From: Jaltomata sinuosa
Taxonomy: Eukaryota > Streptophyta > Magnoliopsida > Solanales > Solanaceae
NCBI GenBank assembly: GCA_003996215.1
Contig: QJPP01000272.1
Span: 248,001 to 312,000, forward strand
DNA: 64,000 nt
Direction: 5' to 3'
Numbering within the stretch: the first letter of the stretch is position 1; each line of letters opens with the position of its first letter. The position numbers and the translations under genes were made by a program. Positions 46,205 to 59,200 of the stretch are shown here, one piece after another. The notes beneath the pieces were generated by a model. The model saw nothing but the letters and a program-made list of their open reading frames with translations. It searched no databases and had not been told where the DNA came from.

Positions 46205-48960
46205 GATTACTATTATCAGGTCTGAGATTCCTGTCACTTTCTTAGAAGTTGGCCAGGACGTCTTTACATAGATGTTTTATTAGATTGCTGACCTTTTAGA
46301 ATTTTTTTCTGAAGAAAGTTGAGAGAATCCTTTTACCTTCTCAAAAAAGAAAAAGGAAAGTTGAGAGAATCCTTACATGGTTGTTACATGTCCACTAGAA
46401 ATCCATGGTTATGCTAAGTGAAAGCTCCCTTGTTTAATGGGATCTTAAACATTGCTAGTGAGTGAGTTAAGCTATGATGTTGTAAATTCTTCAAGGGGCA
46501 TCAGAATGGAAAAATAATCCTGATGCCCCATGCAAAGATCCTGTTGTTTTTCCTATGAAACTTCATGGTTCTATGACGTGCGAGGAATAGACAAGCACAA
46601 TAGTTATGGCCATTTGGATTTTTAGTTCCTAAACGGATTGGTGAATTTTGATTTGTATTCAAGTTTTATCCAGCCCTTTACCTGAATTCAGGGTAACCAT
46701 CTGTCACAATCAATCTATTTGAGAAGAAAGATGCACTTGGCAAGAGTATGGTTCACCTTTCTCTTTAATGCCGTTGTGCACTTAATAGTTTTAGCAAAAT
46801 GTGTGTGATCTTTAGCTAAGCTAGATTTAAATGGCAAGAATTGTATATGACTGGACATGAAACAAATGGGGGCCATTAGATTTGCTTTCAGACGTCTGGA
46901 CAAGTATCAACAGGACATATGTGCTTTGGATTCTTTGTTCGATCCACGGTCCAGCAATGAAAATGAGTATTTGTCTATAACCATGTTATCTGGTGGTCGA
47001 TGCAATTTGTTCCTTGAGAAAATTTGGCAAGATGACGTAGGAAGTGGGGAACATAAATATTCCTAATGTCTTGTGAAATAATGATTCATATTCACTTCAA
47101 GTTTCAGGATCTTATAATGAGCCAAATATTCCTTGAAGAGGTGATCCAATGTTGTGTGAAACAAAAAACTTAAAAAAGTGAAAGAAAAACCACACATTTG
47201 TCCATGGGAGGAAGCAATGGTCCTCACACTACAGCCTGTGCTATCAAAGATTGTGTAGGAGAGACTCCCATGGTTCCTATGAAGCCTTACAATACTATCT
47301 CAGAAAAGTATTCTGTTAGAAGAGTACAAAAAATCAAAGCTGTACAGAGTTCTGTGGATGTAAAAGATTTTGCTGGGAGTGTGTATGTATTATAAGCAAA
47401 TAGGGACTATACTTGAAGGTAGAGATTAGAGAGGAAGCATTTTCTGAAAAAAATAAATAAATGAAAGGAACAAAAAAGAAATGCATCCAACTAACTAAAT
47501 ATTCAAGGTTGTTAATAAGTTTGGTTACAAGTTAAAAGACACTGTTTTATCATTTGGTTGAAATAGGGCCCCCACCATTCCCGTACATTCTCTCTTTATT
47601 ATTAATGACTCAAAACTTTTTGCAATTTAAATACAGATCGATTTGCTTTGTTTTTGTCACATTTGCATGTGAATGTACTTTCCCGAAGTGATACTGATCA
47701 CGTGACTGAGAAGGGGTAAACTTTTGGCTTCCCTAATTATGTTTTTTGAGTGGTGAGATATTTTGAATGAACACTTGTTGGCTTTGTTTCATTCATGGGA
47801 TGTCCTATTCAAACGCGGTATCCTCTCAAGTCTTGGTTCAAACATAAGCTGATTTCCTATCAAGAGTTGCATCTTAATTCTTAACTATAAATCAACAAGC
47901 AGTCTAGTCTATAAGACAGACGATTTCTACATAGGAGTATTAGTTAGTGGTGCATGTACATCCTTGTTATAAATAAGGATGAATCTTTTCTCATTAGACC
48001 TTAAGGTGACTTCAACCTATTGTCACAATTTATTTTGCAAGTACACTTGGGTTTAGGATTGTGAAAGTTTTAAGGTATATATTAATTCTTCTCGAGTAGT
48101 ATTTTTATGCGATCTGTTGCCTATATACATATTGGTTTTTACTATTTACGCGCACACATACATATATGAGGATAATATATATTTTGTGATTCATCATATC
48201 ATCACTATTTTGCGATTAACAAAGGCAAGTTAGTGATGGATGATATGACAAAATTACAGAGAGGAAAGAGGAGAGAAGATTTATTAGTTTAAGGAGGTAC
48301 TCCATAATTAGGAAAAAGGGTTAGTATATTATAGAGGGAAGAGAGAAATTGGAAGGGAGTAAGAGACAAGGTAAATGTATGGAGAGAATTGTTTTGTAGT
48401 AATGATAATTGATAAAGGAAAGGGTGCACATGTGAAGAGGTTGGGTACGTGCATTTGTCTTGGAGGAATGGAGACAATCTTTGAAGCAAGAACCTTATGC
48501 AAACTTCCTTATTAATGAACTGTTCCTATTTGCAATACTGATAACATCTCGTGACACCCCCACTCTGTTGAGATATTGGATACTAGCTACCTCCTCCTAG
48601 CTATTTTTCTTCTCTCTCTCTCTCTCTATATATATATATTTCCTTTTTTTTTTTATACATCTATCTCAACCAGTTAAATCCAAACCAACTTCATTTCATG
48701 GGTCGTTTCCACTGTTTTCTTGATTCCTGTTGCCTCCATGTTTTTACTTAATTTGGAATTTATATAAGATGTACTACTAAGCTTCAATGTCTTAACTTTA
48801 ATCCCTGAAGAATTTGCTATCCTATTTGATCGATTAAGGGAATCATGTCATTACACACGGCATTACGGGAGAAACTATCAAATTGGAATAAGATGGGACA
48901 CAAAGACTAAAACCTGAATTAATTTTGCACATTGTTCGACACTATGTTCCTTGATTTTCA
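46205..48960. other. Intergenic region after the ARM-repeat gene
   Basis: Presumed 3' untranslated region and spacer. Small ORFs at 46857-47066 and 47198-47395 have no recognisable family. There is a local duplication of AAGTTGAGAGAATCCTT (46316-46373) and a TC/TA microsatellite at about 48610-48640. Nothing else can be supported. Confidence 0.5.
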
Positions 48961-49065
48961 ATGAAATGTTACTCCTCCTTCCATTCGTTCCAATAATCGG
49001 TGATTTTAGCTTGAACACATCCTTTAAGAAAATTACGCACTTCTAAAAAATAAGAAATATTTTTA

Positions 49066-49735
49066 CTCCCCTCATCCCATATTAGTTAGAGTATCTACTT
49101 TTCTTTTTATAGGCATATAAGAAGATAGTTTTACTAATTCACCTTTAAGATATTTTTTTGAATTTTTACAAACAAGTGTTTACATTTTCAAAAAAAAATA
49201 ATTGTAAGGGTAATAAAGAAAAAATTTAATTAATTCTCTCTTGCTTAAAAAAAAGTAGCTTTTAAGCATATATGATTAAAAGTTGAAAATAAGTGCTTAT
49301 AAATAAATAGATAAGTGTTTGGATAAAAAGTGTTGAAACTAAAAAAAAAAGGTTGTTAATGTGTTTGGTAAACAAGTGTTGTTAAGCAACTTTTTTGTTG
49401 TAGGAAAAAAGGAAAAATGGAGAAGCGGGATGAGAATGAGAGAAAGAGAATGCTTCCATACATTTTAGGCTGAAAAGTGAGTATAATGTTAGAATTAAGG
49501 AAAAATATAAGGGATAAAAGGATAAATATATTGGTCAAATTAAAAAAAAAAGAAGCAAAAAGCTGGGGGAGGGTGGATGGTTTTTTTTTTTCCCCAGTTT
49601 TTAGCTTTTTTTAATTGCTTTTTTACTTTACCAAACACCTAAAAAAGCTAAAAAAGAGATTAAAAGCTGATTTGACCAGATTTTAATCCTATCCAAACAG
49701 ACTCTTAGTAAGGTGGACAACTAATATAGGACAAT
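49066..49735. mobile_element. Stowaway-like MITE split by a second small element
   Basis: The left end CTCCCCTCATCCCATATTAG (49066) and the right end CAACTAATATAGG (about 49718-49730) are inverted partners of a Stowaway-type terminus (CTCCCTCCGTTTCATATTAG class). An insertion of about 450 bp (about 49253-49700), bounded by AAGCTTTT-like words and TTTGGAT/ATCCAAACAG, separates them. The left half matches, in inverse orientation, part of the MITE at 49970-50235. Confidence 0.5.
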
Positions 49736-49933
49736 TATTTTTCATGTATTAAAAACAAGGGTAATTTTGAATTAAAATAATTAATTCTTTTTAAAAAACA
49801 TCACTTATTTTAAAATTTAAAAAAATATAAACATCACTTATTTTGAAACAATATTTTTCTCATTTTCCTGGAAAAACTCTTCTATGAAAAAATTCTCTAT
49901 TTTCACTTACCTTTCCTTTCAACTAGGCACTAA

Positions 49934-50667
49934 TTTAGGGATGGTTTGCTTGAGGCTTTAGATGATATTTCCTCCCCCGTTTCATATTAGTTGGCCACTT
50001 TACTAAAAATAGTTATCATATATTAGTTGTCCACCTTACTTTATCAAGAAAACCTTAATTAATTTTTTTCTATATTACCCTTACAATTAATTCTTTTTTT
50101 AAAAGTATTCATACTTATTTGTAAAGTTCCAAAAAAGTTTCTTAAGGGTGAATTAGTAAAACTACCTTTTTATTTATGATTTCTTAACATGCATGTAAAA
50201 AAGAAAAATAACCAACTAATATAAAACGAAGGAGGTAATATCTATTCCCCACATCAAAACTAACCCTAAATTTGTGTCAATATAGAGATCAACATTAAGT
50301 TATATAATATTTGGTTGCTTGTTTTTTAGTTTTTCTTATAAATAATATATGCATAAATTATGCGAGGATATGTATTATTTTATAGGGGGATAAAATGTAT
50401 ATAAAATGTAAATATTAGTAATGCATGTCGACTAAAAATACTAAATGACAAATCCAACTCATAATAGTAAAAAAATGTTATTTTGATTAAGAAGTATTCA
50501 AATATTTCAATTATATATTGCATACTATAGTTGCAATATATCAAATTAAATATTCGACGAGAGATAATTTTCGCATTACAATTCTTGCATTATTTATTCA
50601 TGTATTACGAACTTTTACATTACTAAAATTCCTGCATAACTTATTACGGAACCAAACGATCCTTAAA
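49934..50667. mobile_element. hAT-like MITE, itself interrupted
   Basis: TTTAGGGATGGTTTGCTTG at 49934 and the reverse complement of the right end (TTTAAGGATCGTTTGGTTC, ending at about 50667) agree at most positions. The 'GTTTGGT' terminus resembles common Solanaceae hAT-type MITEs. A Stowaway-type MITE lies inside it. Confidence 0.5.
49970..50235. mobile_element. Stowaway-type MITE nested in the hAT-like MITE
   Basis: Inverted ends TCCTCCCCCGTTTCATATTAG-like and CTAATATAAAACGAAGGAGG. No coding capacity. Same family as 49066-49735. Confidence 0.7.
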
Positions 50668-50689
50668 TAAAATATGATCTCTTAGGGTC

Positions 50690-51118
50690 GTTTGGTAGGA
50701 TCTATTAGAAAAAATAATGCACGCATTAACTTTGTGTATATTAATATCTTATTTGATATACTTTTTTAACATATGTATAACTAATATTTGCATTAATTAT
50801 ACACTTTATTTGGTATTATACTATGTGTATAACTCATACATTGCAAACCATGATATTAGCAATGCAAGGATTTTTAATGCATGGTCAAAGATATAATTGT
50901 CCCTCAGAATCTCTTCCACATCATTTCCATCATATTTGTGAGGGTATTTAGTAAAAAATTATGCAATACATATTATTTTCAATACATTAAATCAAACAGT
51001 GAAAATAATCTCAGTATAACTAATATCAGCATAACTAATACCAATACTACTAATACGAGCATTACTAATATTTCTTATTCAACATTACTCTTATACACCC
51101 TACCAAACAACTCATAGG
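50690..51118. mobile_element. hAT-like MITE
   Basis: Inverted ends: GGGTCGTTTGGTAGG near 50694 and CCCTACCAAACAACTC ending near 51114. AT-rich interior, no real ORF (the plus ORF at 50881-51117 is internal to the MITE). Confidence 0.65.
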
Positions 51119-52393
51119 TAAATGTATACATAATATATATTTATATGATCACGAGATGTCATGATACTGCTAATAGTAGTGTGTACGGTAGAAAGGTAAA
51201 AGGCAAATTGATCATGCATTAGGCATATTCAATTATACATATCAAATAATGATACACACAGATAGATATTTATTTTTTTAAAAAAGATAAAAGAAAGAAA
51301 AGAGAGAGGAAGAAATAGTGATGGAGGAAGAAAGGCACGTGTAGAAAGAGAGGAAAGGAAGAGGACTGAGGAGTGAAGACAAAGGTGACGGCTGGAGTAA
51401 AGGGGGAACTCCAAATTCCCCGTGAAAACTATTTGGATTCATCCAAAATTCACAAAAATATAAACATCCATCCATTTTATTTTCCCTCCACTACTTTCCA
51501 TATTATAAATGCCTCCATATAAACTATATATGCATGGATTATTACCATTTCCAATCCTTCATGTCCCATCTCACTTGGTAGATGTTTCTTTTTTTAATTT
51601 TAACTTCCACTAGACAATCTAATAATTATTGAGTACTATATATTTTATTTTCACTACCGATTGAAAATTTTCGAGTTTTGACGCGTAAAATAAAATCTAG
51701 TTGGAAAAACAGTCTTGTCCGTGGTAATTTCATATTTGACCTGACCCTTAGGTTGTTAATAATACATATTTAGCTAGCATTTTGAACTACTTTTCTAATG
51801 TATTTAAATTATATATAGTGAGAAGAGATTACTTATATAATCTTTTATAGGTTACCGATTCATACTTGATAGTATTACATGTAATTGGCATGATATTATT
51901 CGACATGGTTCAAACGTGGGAATATTAATTAATGATATTACCATGAGAAAAGGTTCTACATTAATGCCTAAAAAGGAGTATGTAGTATCCTCTCCCATTA
52001 ATATTATTAATTAACTAATTTCTTAAGAGGCGTGCCCCACAAATTCATTTATTTTGGACCAAAAGGAGTATGTAGTATCCTCTCCAGTATTTACCGCATG
52101 TTATTATGTTAGATAAGACTTGGTAAGTGGCCTTTAGCTTATCCAGAGAATTATTCATTTTATACCCTTTGGGGAGTAATTGTTTAAAGTGTACGTTAAT
52201 GTTTATTTTTGTCGTGAAGGAGAGTGAATTATTTAGTTATGTTTTTCTTATCCAAAGGGCATCTTGATAATAATAATAAGAAATAAACTGGTGCAAACAA
52301 GAGGTGATATTGATATGAGAGCTCCTTTTCCCCCTCTTTAAAGAGAGCTACCAAGTGCTGAGGAAGAGAAAAAAATTGAAGAGAAAAGAAAGA
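51119..52393. other. Upstream region of the HLH gene
   Basis: No gene is seen. A short duplicated phrase, AAAAGGAGTATGTAGTATCC, occurs at about 51971 and 52062. A CTTTAAAG-containing stretch (about 52337) could be a core promoter element, but this is weak. Purine-rich sequence at 51285-51380. Confidence 0.4.
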
Positions 52394-53588
52394 ATGGTAT
52401 CGATGGAGCAGAAAAGAGCGGCAGTACTGCATGACAAGTTGCAACTTCTTCGATCAATCACTAAATCTCATGCTGTAATTCTCTCTGATGCCTCTTTTCA
52501 ATCCATTCTACATACAATTACCACACTTCTTTCTTTCAATTCTAGTCTCTTCTTCTTCTTCTTCTTCTTCCTCCTCTTCTTCTTCTTCTTCTTCTTCTTA
52601 GAAAAAGAAATACCTTCTTCAACACTAGTTTTTCATTGATCTAGTCTTTTTGTGCCAAAAACCTTCCTCATCGATCTACTCCCCACCTCAAAGAGAGTAC
52701 TAAAAAGGGAATTGAACATGGCATGACCTTTGTTCTTCTTCTATATAGACATTCATTTTCTTATACTTTTTGTAGTAGTAAATAGGCGAATGAACTAATT
52801 TTGACCCTCTCAATTGTAAATTTGCTTCTTTAATTTGTTGCAATTCCCAAGTTTGACTTTCCGTTCTCATGATGGCATGCAGATTAGTGAAAGCTCAATC
52901 ATAGTAGATGCGTCAAAGTATATTCAAGAATTGAAACACAAAGTGGAAAGGCTAAATCAAGACATAACTACCACTGCTCCTCAAAGTAATTCCAACAACG
53001 TCAAGACTTCATGGCCCGTAAGTATATATTTCTTCTCTACTTAATTGGTACTACTATTATACTTATAACTTTTGCCAACATTCAAAAGTGATTCTCTAAT
53101 TCTATTTTCTTTTTTTTACAGCAAATTGAAGTGGAAACCCTAGAAAAAGGTTTTTTGGTAAATATATATTCAGAAAGAAGTTGCCCTGGCTTGCTTGTTG
53201 CCATATTAGAAGTTCTTGAGGACCTTGGCCTTAATGTGCTCGAAGCTAGGGTTTCTTGCGCTGACACCTTTCGTTTACAAGCATTTGGAGGAGAGGTAAT
53301 TATCATGTAGTATTACTATTCAATTTACAACCCCGGCCATTCTTCTTCTTCTTTTTTTTTTAAATTTTAAAAAAACATCATCGTCCATATATTATGAAAA
53401 GAACTATGTAAATATTTCATTTCTTTCATGTGACTTAAGTCTTTTACTAACTAATCCGTTATTTCTTGCACTGGACTAACAAAAAATTGTTCTTGTAGAA
53501 TGAAGAAGGCATCATTAATGCCCAAGTGGTGACAGAGGCAGTTTTTGAAGCTATTAAGAACTGGAGCGAAAGCAACGAGCAAGGCTAA
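52394..53588 (+). CDS. HLH protein without basic region, ACT-like C-terminus
   Basis: Four exons, all introns phase 0 with GT/AG: 52394-52474, 52883-53017, 53122-53295 and 53499-53588, giving 159 residues plus TAA. Residues 1-27 (RAAVLHDKLQLLRSITKSHA) form helix 1, residues 28-55 (SSIIVDASKYIQELKHKVERL) loop and helix 2. The DNA-contacting basic stretch with its His-Glu-Arg residues is absent before helix 1. Residues 73-130 (IEVETLEKGFLVNIYSE... LNVLEARVSC) resemble the ACT-like regulatory fold found after many plant bHLH domains. It should dimerise with other bHLH proteins, in the nucleus, and may act by titrating or modulating them. From memory it resembles At3g56220. Intron 1 contains a TTC microsatellite at 52548-52600. 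Confidence 0.88.
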
Positions 53589-56297
53589 TTAATCAATCAA
53601 TGTAGCTTAATTATAGCTTTCTACTACTATCATCTGATCTCTCTTTCGTTTTTCTCTTTAAATTTGACTTTCCCCTCATCTTCCTAGCTAGCTATAATAT
53701 AACTATTAATTTAATCGATAAGAAATTATTGGCTAGTCCATTAATTCATCAATATTAATGATCAAAGATCATTCATTTTGCCCAGTCAAATGACTCTCGA
53801 GGTTTCTGTTTTCACGTAGCATGTAAACAATTTCAAAATAAATAAATAAAAGGCTAGTACTCTTTATTTGAAATTATGATGGTTCCTCCAATTGGGATTG
53901 TACGTGTTACTATACTGCACATTCTAGTTTTCGTCGGCCTCACATAGAATATCAATTCAGTATTGAGGAGGCAATTGTTCTGTATACTCTAAAAGTTTGG
54001 CCAAAGATTGCTTCTTTGTGTATAAGTTGAATGATTTTAGCCCTACAATATTTATTTTTTTAAGTAGTACTCCCTATGTCAGTTTATTCAAATTTAGTCT
54101 CCAGGAAAATGGGAAAGGCATAGGCCTTCTAGCTACTTATGGGTGTGTATGACAAGGTATTCATTCCGTAATTAAGTAAATTACTTAAAAGGGTGTGCTT
54201 AATTTAAGCAGAGCAAACATAAAGATTGATTTTTAAATATTTATGAGTTGAGGTAGGTGCTAATTCATATATATATATATATATATATATATCCTTGTCT
54301 GAGGTACATTAGAAGACAATTTGAAGTGTGTGATGCATGTATGCGATTAAGACACTTCCTGGTGTTTCTCTTTGTTATATATAATATTTAAGATTCTGAG
54401 TGAAAAAACAGATATACAAAATAATTAATGCCATGGCAAAAACTGGCTATTTTACCAACTTTCTCCTGACAACATTTGTTTGAGAAGCGCAAAATCTACA
54501 TTTTATCAAGTACAGTTGGGCCATTCTTGCCAGCCTAATACCTGTGATAAATGCCAAAAGGTAATCTTTTACATTCAGAAAATGGAACCCTAAGCAAAAA
54601 AATAAATAAATAGATTTTTTAGTGGAATTTTTTTGGTTCTGTTTTAGTCCTTCAATTATTGATGGTGAGGGCTTTCAATTTTCCTCCTCGTGATACTGGG
54701 CAGCAATTGTAGATTATTAACTGTTAACCAAATAATTACCATGTTTTACCGTAAATTAACCAGGGTTTGTATGGTATATAGCTCCATGTCGAATGTCATA
54801 TAATTCTTTAAATTGCCTATTTTTTCTAAAGTTTCATCATATTTTTGCCAAAAATGAAAAAAAAGTATCCTAATATTGAAGTACAGTAGACTCATAAGAA
54901 TTATAATAATTGTAGTCAGATTTCTCAAAGCCTCTTAATAGATGCATTGGAGCCGTACAAGCTGGCTATATGTGAAAGTTATATATGCTTAGTCAAAAGA
55001 AGTATCATGGTGAGAACTAAAATTGAAACTTACCAATAATCGAGAGACTAAAATATTCAATGAATTAAGAAAGAGGATTAAAAGGAGTTCTACTTTGTTT
55101 TATATATTCTTTTTAAATGTTTGGTATTGTCATGATCAAGGTTAAGGTGTCACGTACAAAATATGATATGGCATTAGTTTAAGTTCTGGAGTGATCATGT
55201 AAAAGCTTCATCTAAAATTAATCGAGTTTAATTAAGTAACCTACATTATTAGTCTTGAGAATAAGACAAGCCTGTCAATCTGTTACAACATGTAATAATG
55301 ACTTAAATATTGTGTAACTTTTTTTTATATTGATGATGTATATAATTTAAATTCAAACTAAATGTGAACTCATTAATTGTCAAACATGAATTTGTGGGGG
55401 GTAGAAAGGAGAAATATGGAAGTATGGAAGGAGAGCGATAGTTTATTAGGCCTTTTATCATTCAAACATGACACACTGAATTAGCACCATCACCTTTTCT
55501 TTCTACTTACTTTCCCCCCTTTTATTCCTACTCCTATTCCATTCAGGCAGAATTAAGAACTAAGAAAATGAAAACTTGAATGGTCCCCCCGCCCCGACGA
55601 TATCCACTTGCAAGCTTGTTACATTCATCGAATCATTATGCTAAAAACAATTCAAACGCAAATTTAATTAGGACAATTTCTCTGGATTGAATCGAACTCC
55701 ATTTCATTTTGTACTCAATTTTATATGTATAGACGAATGTTAATAAGTCTATGCTCAATTTAAATTGACTCTAAATTCTGAATTCCTCTCATTAAAATCT
55801 TAAACTAGGAATTCATAGAGATACTTTGAAACACCCACCATATAGCTAGAAACTTGGCGTCTTAAGTTCCTACACCACAAGGGGTTTGGGCCTTTTGGGC
55901 TTGGACAGCAGAGATTTCGGACCCGGATCCGGTACATTTCATTACCATGAAGTTGAAGAAAAACTAAGACCCATCGAGCACATAATTTATCGGGCCGAAG
56001 ACTAATACATGCAAGAAGAGATTATGGAAGCTGTAACAAGGAAGCAATATTGTAATTCATGTTCTTGCACGAATTGCTCCTATTTCGGGTCGTTAATTTT
56101 TGCTCCTCAAATTGGTGGTCTTTAACTTTTGATCCTGATGCTCATTTAATGAAAATTTATGGGCCAAAGTATCCTCAACTATGACCTAATTTCGTGAGAC
56201 AAAGTTTTGCCTTGTCCGGCATAAGTTTAGAGAACTTATTCCAACTGTAGGAACTAAGTTATGCCATAACTTGTATTATATTATGATACGAACATAT
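53589..56297. other. Intergenic region between the HLH gene and the CACTA element
   Basis: No ORF of interest. An (AT)n microsatellite lies at about 54268-54292. The minus ORF at 54746-54928 is AT-rich noise. Nothing else can be supported. Confidence 0.5.
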
Positions 56298-59200
56298 CAC
56301 TACAAGAAAAAGGCTTATTAGAGACCAACATTTAGTGGCGGGTTAAAAAACTGGTCCCTAGCTGTATACGTATAGGGACAAGATTTTCTTCAGATGCCTA
56401 ATTCTTCATTTTATTTTCTAACTTAAGGAAGAGACTAAATCATGTCGCTGAAAAAAAATAATATCTCGTCCCTAATAAGCTAAGCTAAGCTAGAATGACC
56501 AATGAGAGGCCCCACCGTGCCAATAAAACACTTTACTCATATTACTTAATCCCTAGTTCCCCCTCTTTTTCTCTTGTATTTTCCCCAAAGTGAAACCCTA
56601 CCCTCTGTATGTAATATGTAAAATTCCTCTCCCAAAACCTGTGAAAATCCTAAACAATTAACTCTTTCAAATTTCTCTCCCAAAGGATTATGACTCACGA
56701 CGATCTCTATTTGCAGTTGGTGAAGACTCATAACGATCTCTATTTGAAGTTCGGTAAAGACTCGTAAATTAGCGATGACGAGAGCTTTTAATCTGAACAG
56801 GTTCGTCTCCTTTCTTGTTCTTTTGTTGACGACCCTAAATTTCTTTATTTTAGTTAATATTGATTGTAGAAAGTGATAATATTTTGTACCGAGTCTACTG
56901 AATATTGGTGTTGAGGTGTGAGTGCTTAAAGTGGGAGTATGGGCTTGATGTGAGGATGGTGGGTATGTTAAGTTTGAATCTGGTGCTTGGAGAGTAAGAA
57001 GGATAAGGGAATAAAAAAAAAATCCCTTTAGTTGTTTTGTTCTTGAGAGTAAAGAAATGAAGGCAACAAATGTGTTTCTCTAATGATATGTCCCGTTGAA
57101 GGCAACTACGATCACTTGTGAATTTTGGATTGTGAGCAGCTTCCTCAAAACTGAGAAAAAAAATACTAGAAGTTGATTAAAATAGCTCAAATAGTGCAAA
57201 ATTTTGTGTTTTTATTAATTCAGAATTGAAAAGAACAACGGAAAGAGAAATAAAGTGTTTTGACTTACATATGATGTGTTGTGTTAGGAAATAATATACT
57301 TTCTACGAACCTGTAGATGGGTAATTTTGAGGCATCTCTTGCTGAAGATGTCTCACTATGTTCTTAGTTTTGTTACATTTAGATGGGATTAAATTCATTT
57401 GGTGTTAAAAGATGACTAGGTTGTGTGGATTGGCTCTACTAATAAAAAATTTAACTTCTTGAATGCATGGAACCTCATTAAATATTTACAAATTTCATCT
57501 CTTGTGAATAGAATTAATTGGATGAAGCCTCTTCCATTTAAAGGGTCTTTTCTAATGTGGAAGTTGCAATAGAGAAAGCTTTCTACATATGATAAGATCA
57601 AATCCTTTGGCTTTTGTTTTGCCTCCAGATGCTCTTGTTTTGTTAGACCTTGTGAGGAAACTATGTTAACATATATGTTATGACAGTGATTTTTTTATCT
57701 CAAGAAAAAATTCATATTGCTTAACAAATAAAACATGTGCATTTACAAGTAAAAGTCCATGCCCGAAAGAGTCCAAGCTATTTAGCTGTAATTAGTTGAT
57801 CTACACCTGATCGAGGCTTAGTTTCCATTTCCTCATAAATCCAGGTATAAATTTACATATTCACACTCTTAAGCTTGGGTTTATAAGAGAGATGATTTAG
57901 TCAGACGTTATTTTAATTCATAACAAATCAACTATGACATGTAGATCAAGGATATCGCGTTCCTTGGAGCTGTCTAGCATGATAGCAGCACTGCAAACTC
58001 ACCGGTGAGGCACTAATATTTTTACATATGAGATTTTCTTTCCCATATCTCCTTGTTTCAAGCCCCAAATACAATTTCTGTCATTTTTTTGACAATGTGT
58101 CTCGCGCTAAGTTGTCTTTTTAAGAGGGTGAAAGGTTCATCATATTGCCTTTGGACAAAGTAATTCTTGGATCTTCAGCTCTTTTAATCTATTTTTCGTC
58201 CATGATATCCTTGCATTTGGCATTGACATCTTTACCATTATACTTTTCAACTTCATCAAGATTTCCTTTTGATTTAGCCTATAATTTTAAAGCTTCTTCG
58301 GTGCAACTCCTGTAGCTCAACGAGCAAGTTTTGAATTTTCTTTGTGAGGATATTCAATCAATGTTGGTGCTAACATATACCTCAGTATTCAAAGTTTTGA
58401 TGTTCTCTTTTATATTGCGATTTTAACATCTTGTAACATGTATCCAACTAAACAGTCCAAAATCTCTGTAACCTTTACTCCACGACTTAGTAAATGCTTA
58501 AGGGCTCATTCATTGGTAGACCAATATATGTGAATAAACATTTAGAACTTTAAAAGTGTCCAACTACCACTCATGTATTTGAAACTTGGACATTTGAACA
58601 ATGATTTTAGTGCTTCAGTGTGCAAATTTTTAACTTTGGCAACTGGATTTTAAACATGTACAATGAGGTACTATGACGTTTCTTCTTAACTGGTGGATTT
58701 AACTATTCAAAAATGCTTTTCACAACTTGATCCTATAGCAAAAAAAAACCCAAAAAGACACTTTTTTCACATCGATTGGTGATGGAGTTTTCGATTCCAC
58801 ATTGCTGAATTAGTACAGAGCTTCAACAAATTCCTTTTTATCTCAATATGAGCCATTAACTTTACTTCTTGCTCCTCTCTTCTCTCTTCTATTCGCTCGA
58901 ATTCTTCTATCCATCTTCTTTTTTATTCATGAACTAGGTCTCAAAGCCATGATTAACAGCTTCATTATGAGCTTCATCAAGTTGGTTCCTGGTGTTAATA
59001 AGTACATATGCTAAGAAGCAGAGGGTGAGTTATACTCTGCCCTGCTTCATTGAGTGTGGTTTTGCATTTTTTTCCGGTGATTATCTCCTTCAGTTTGGTG
59101 AATTGCTGTCTGATTCTAAAAAGGTGAATGAAATTACTCCCTTTGTTCTCTTTTATACGATGTGTTTGGCTTAAAAAAGAGTTTAAGGTGTTGATTTAGC

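Noticed and set aside
46857..47395. Two small ORFs (69 and 65 residues) downstream of the ARM gene
   Set aside because: No family signature, no splice context and ordinary length for chance ORFs.
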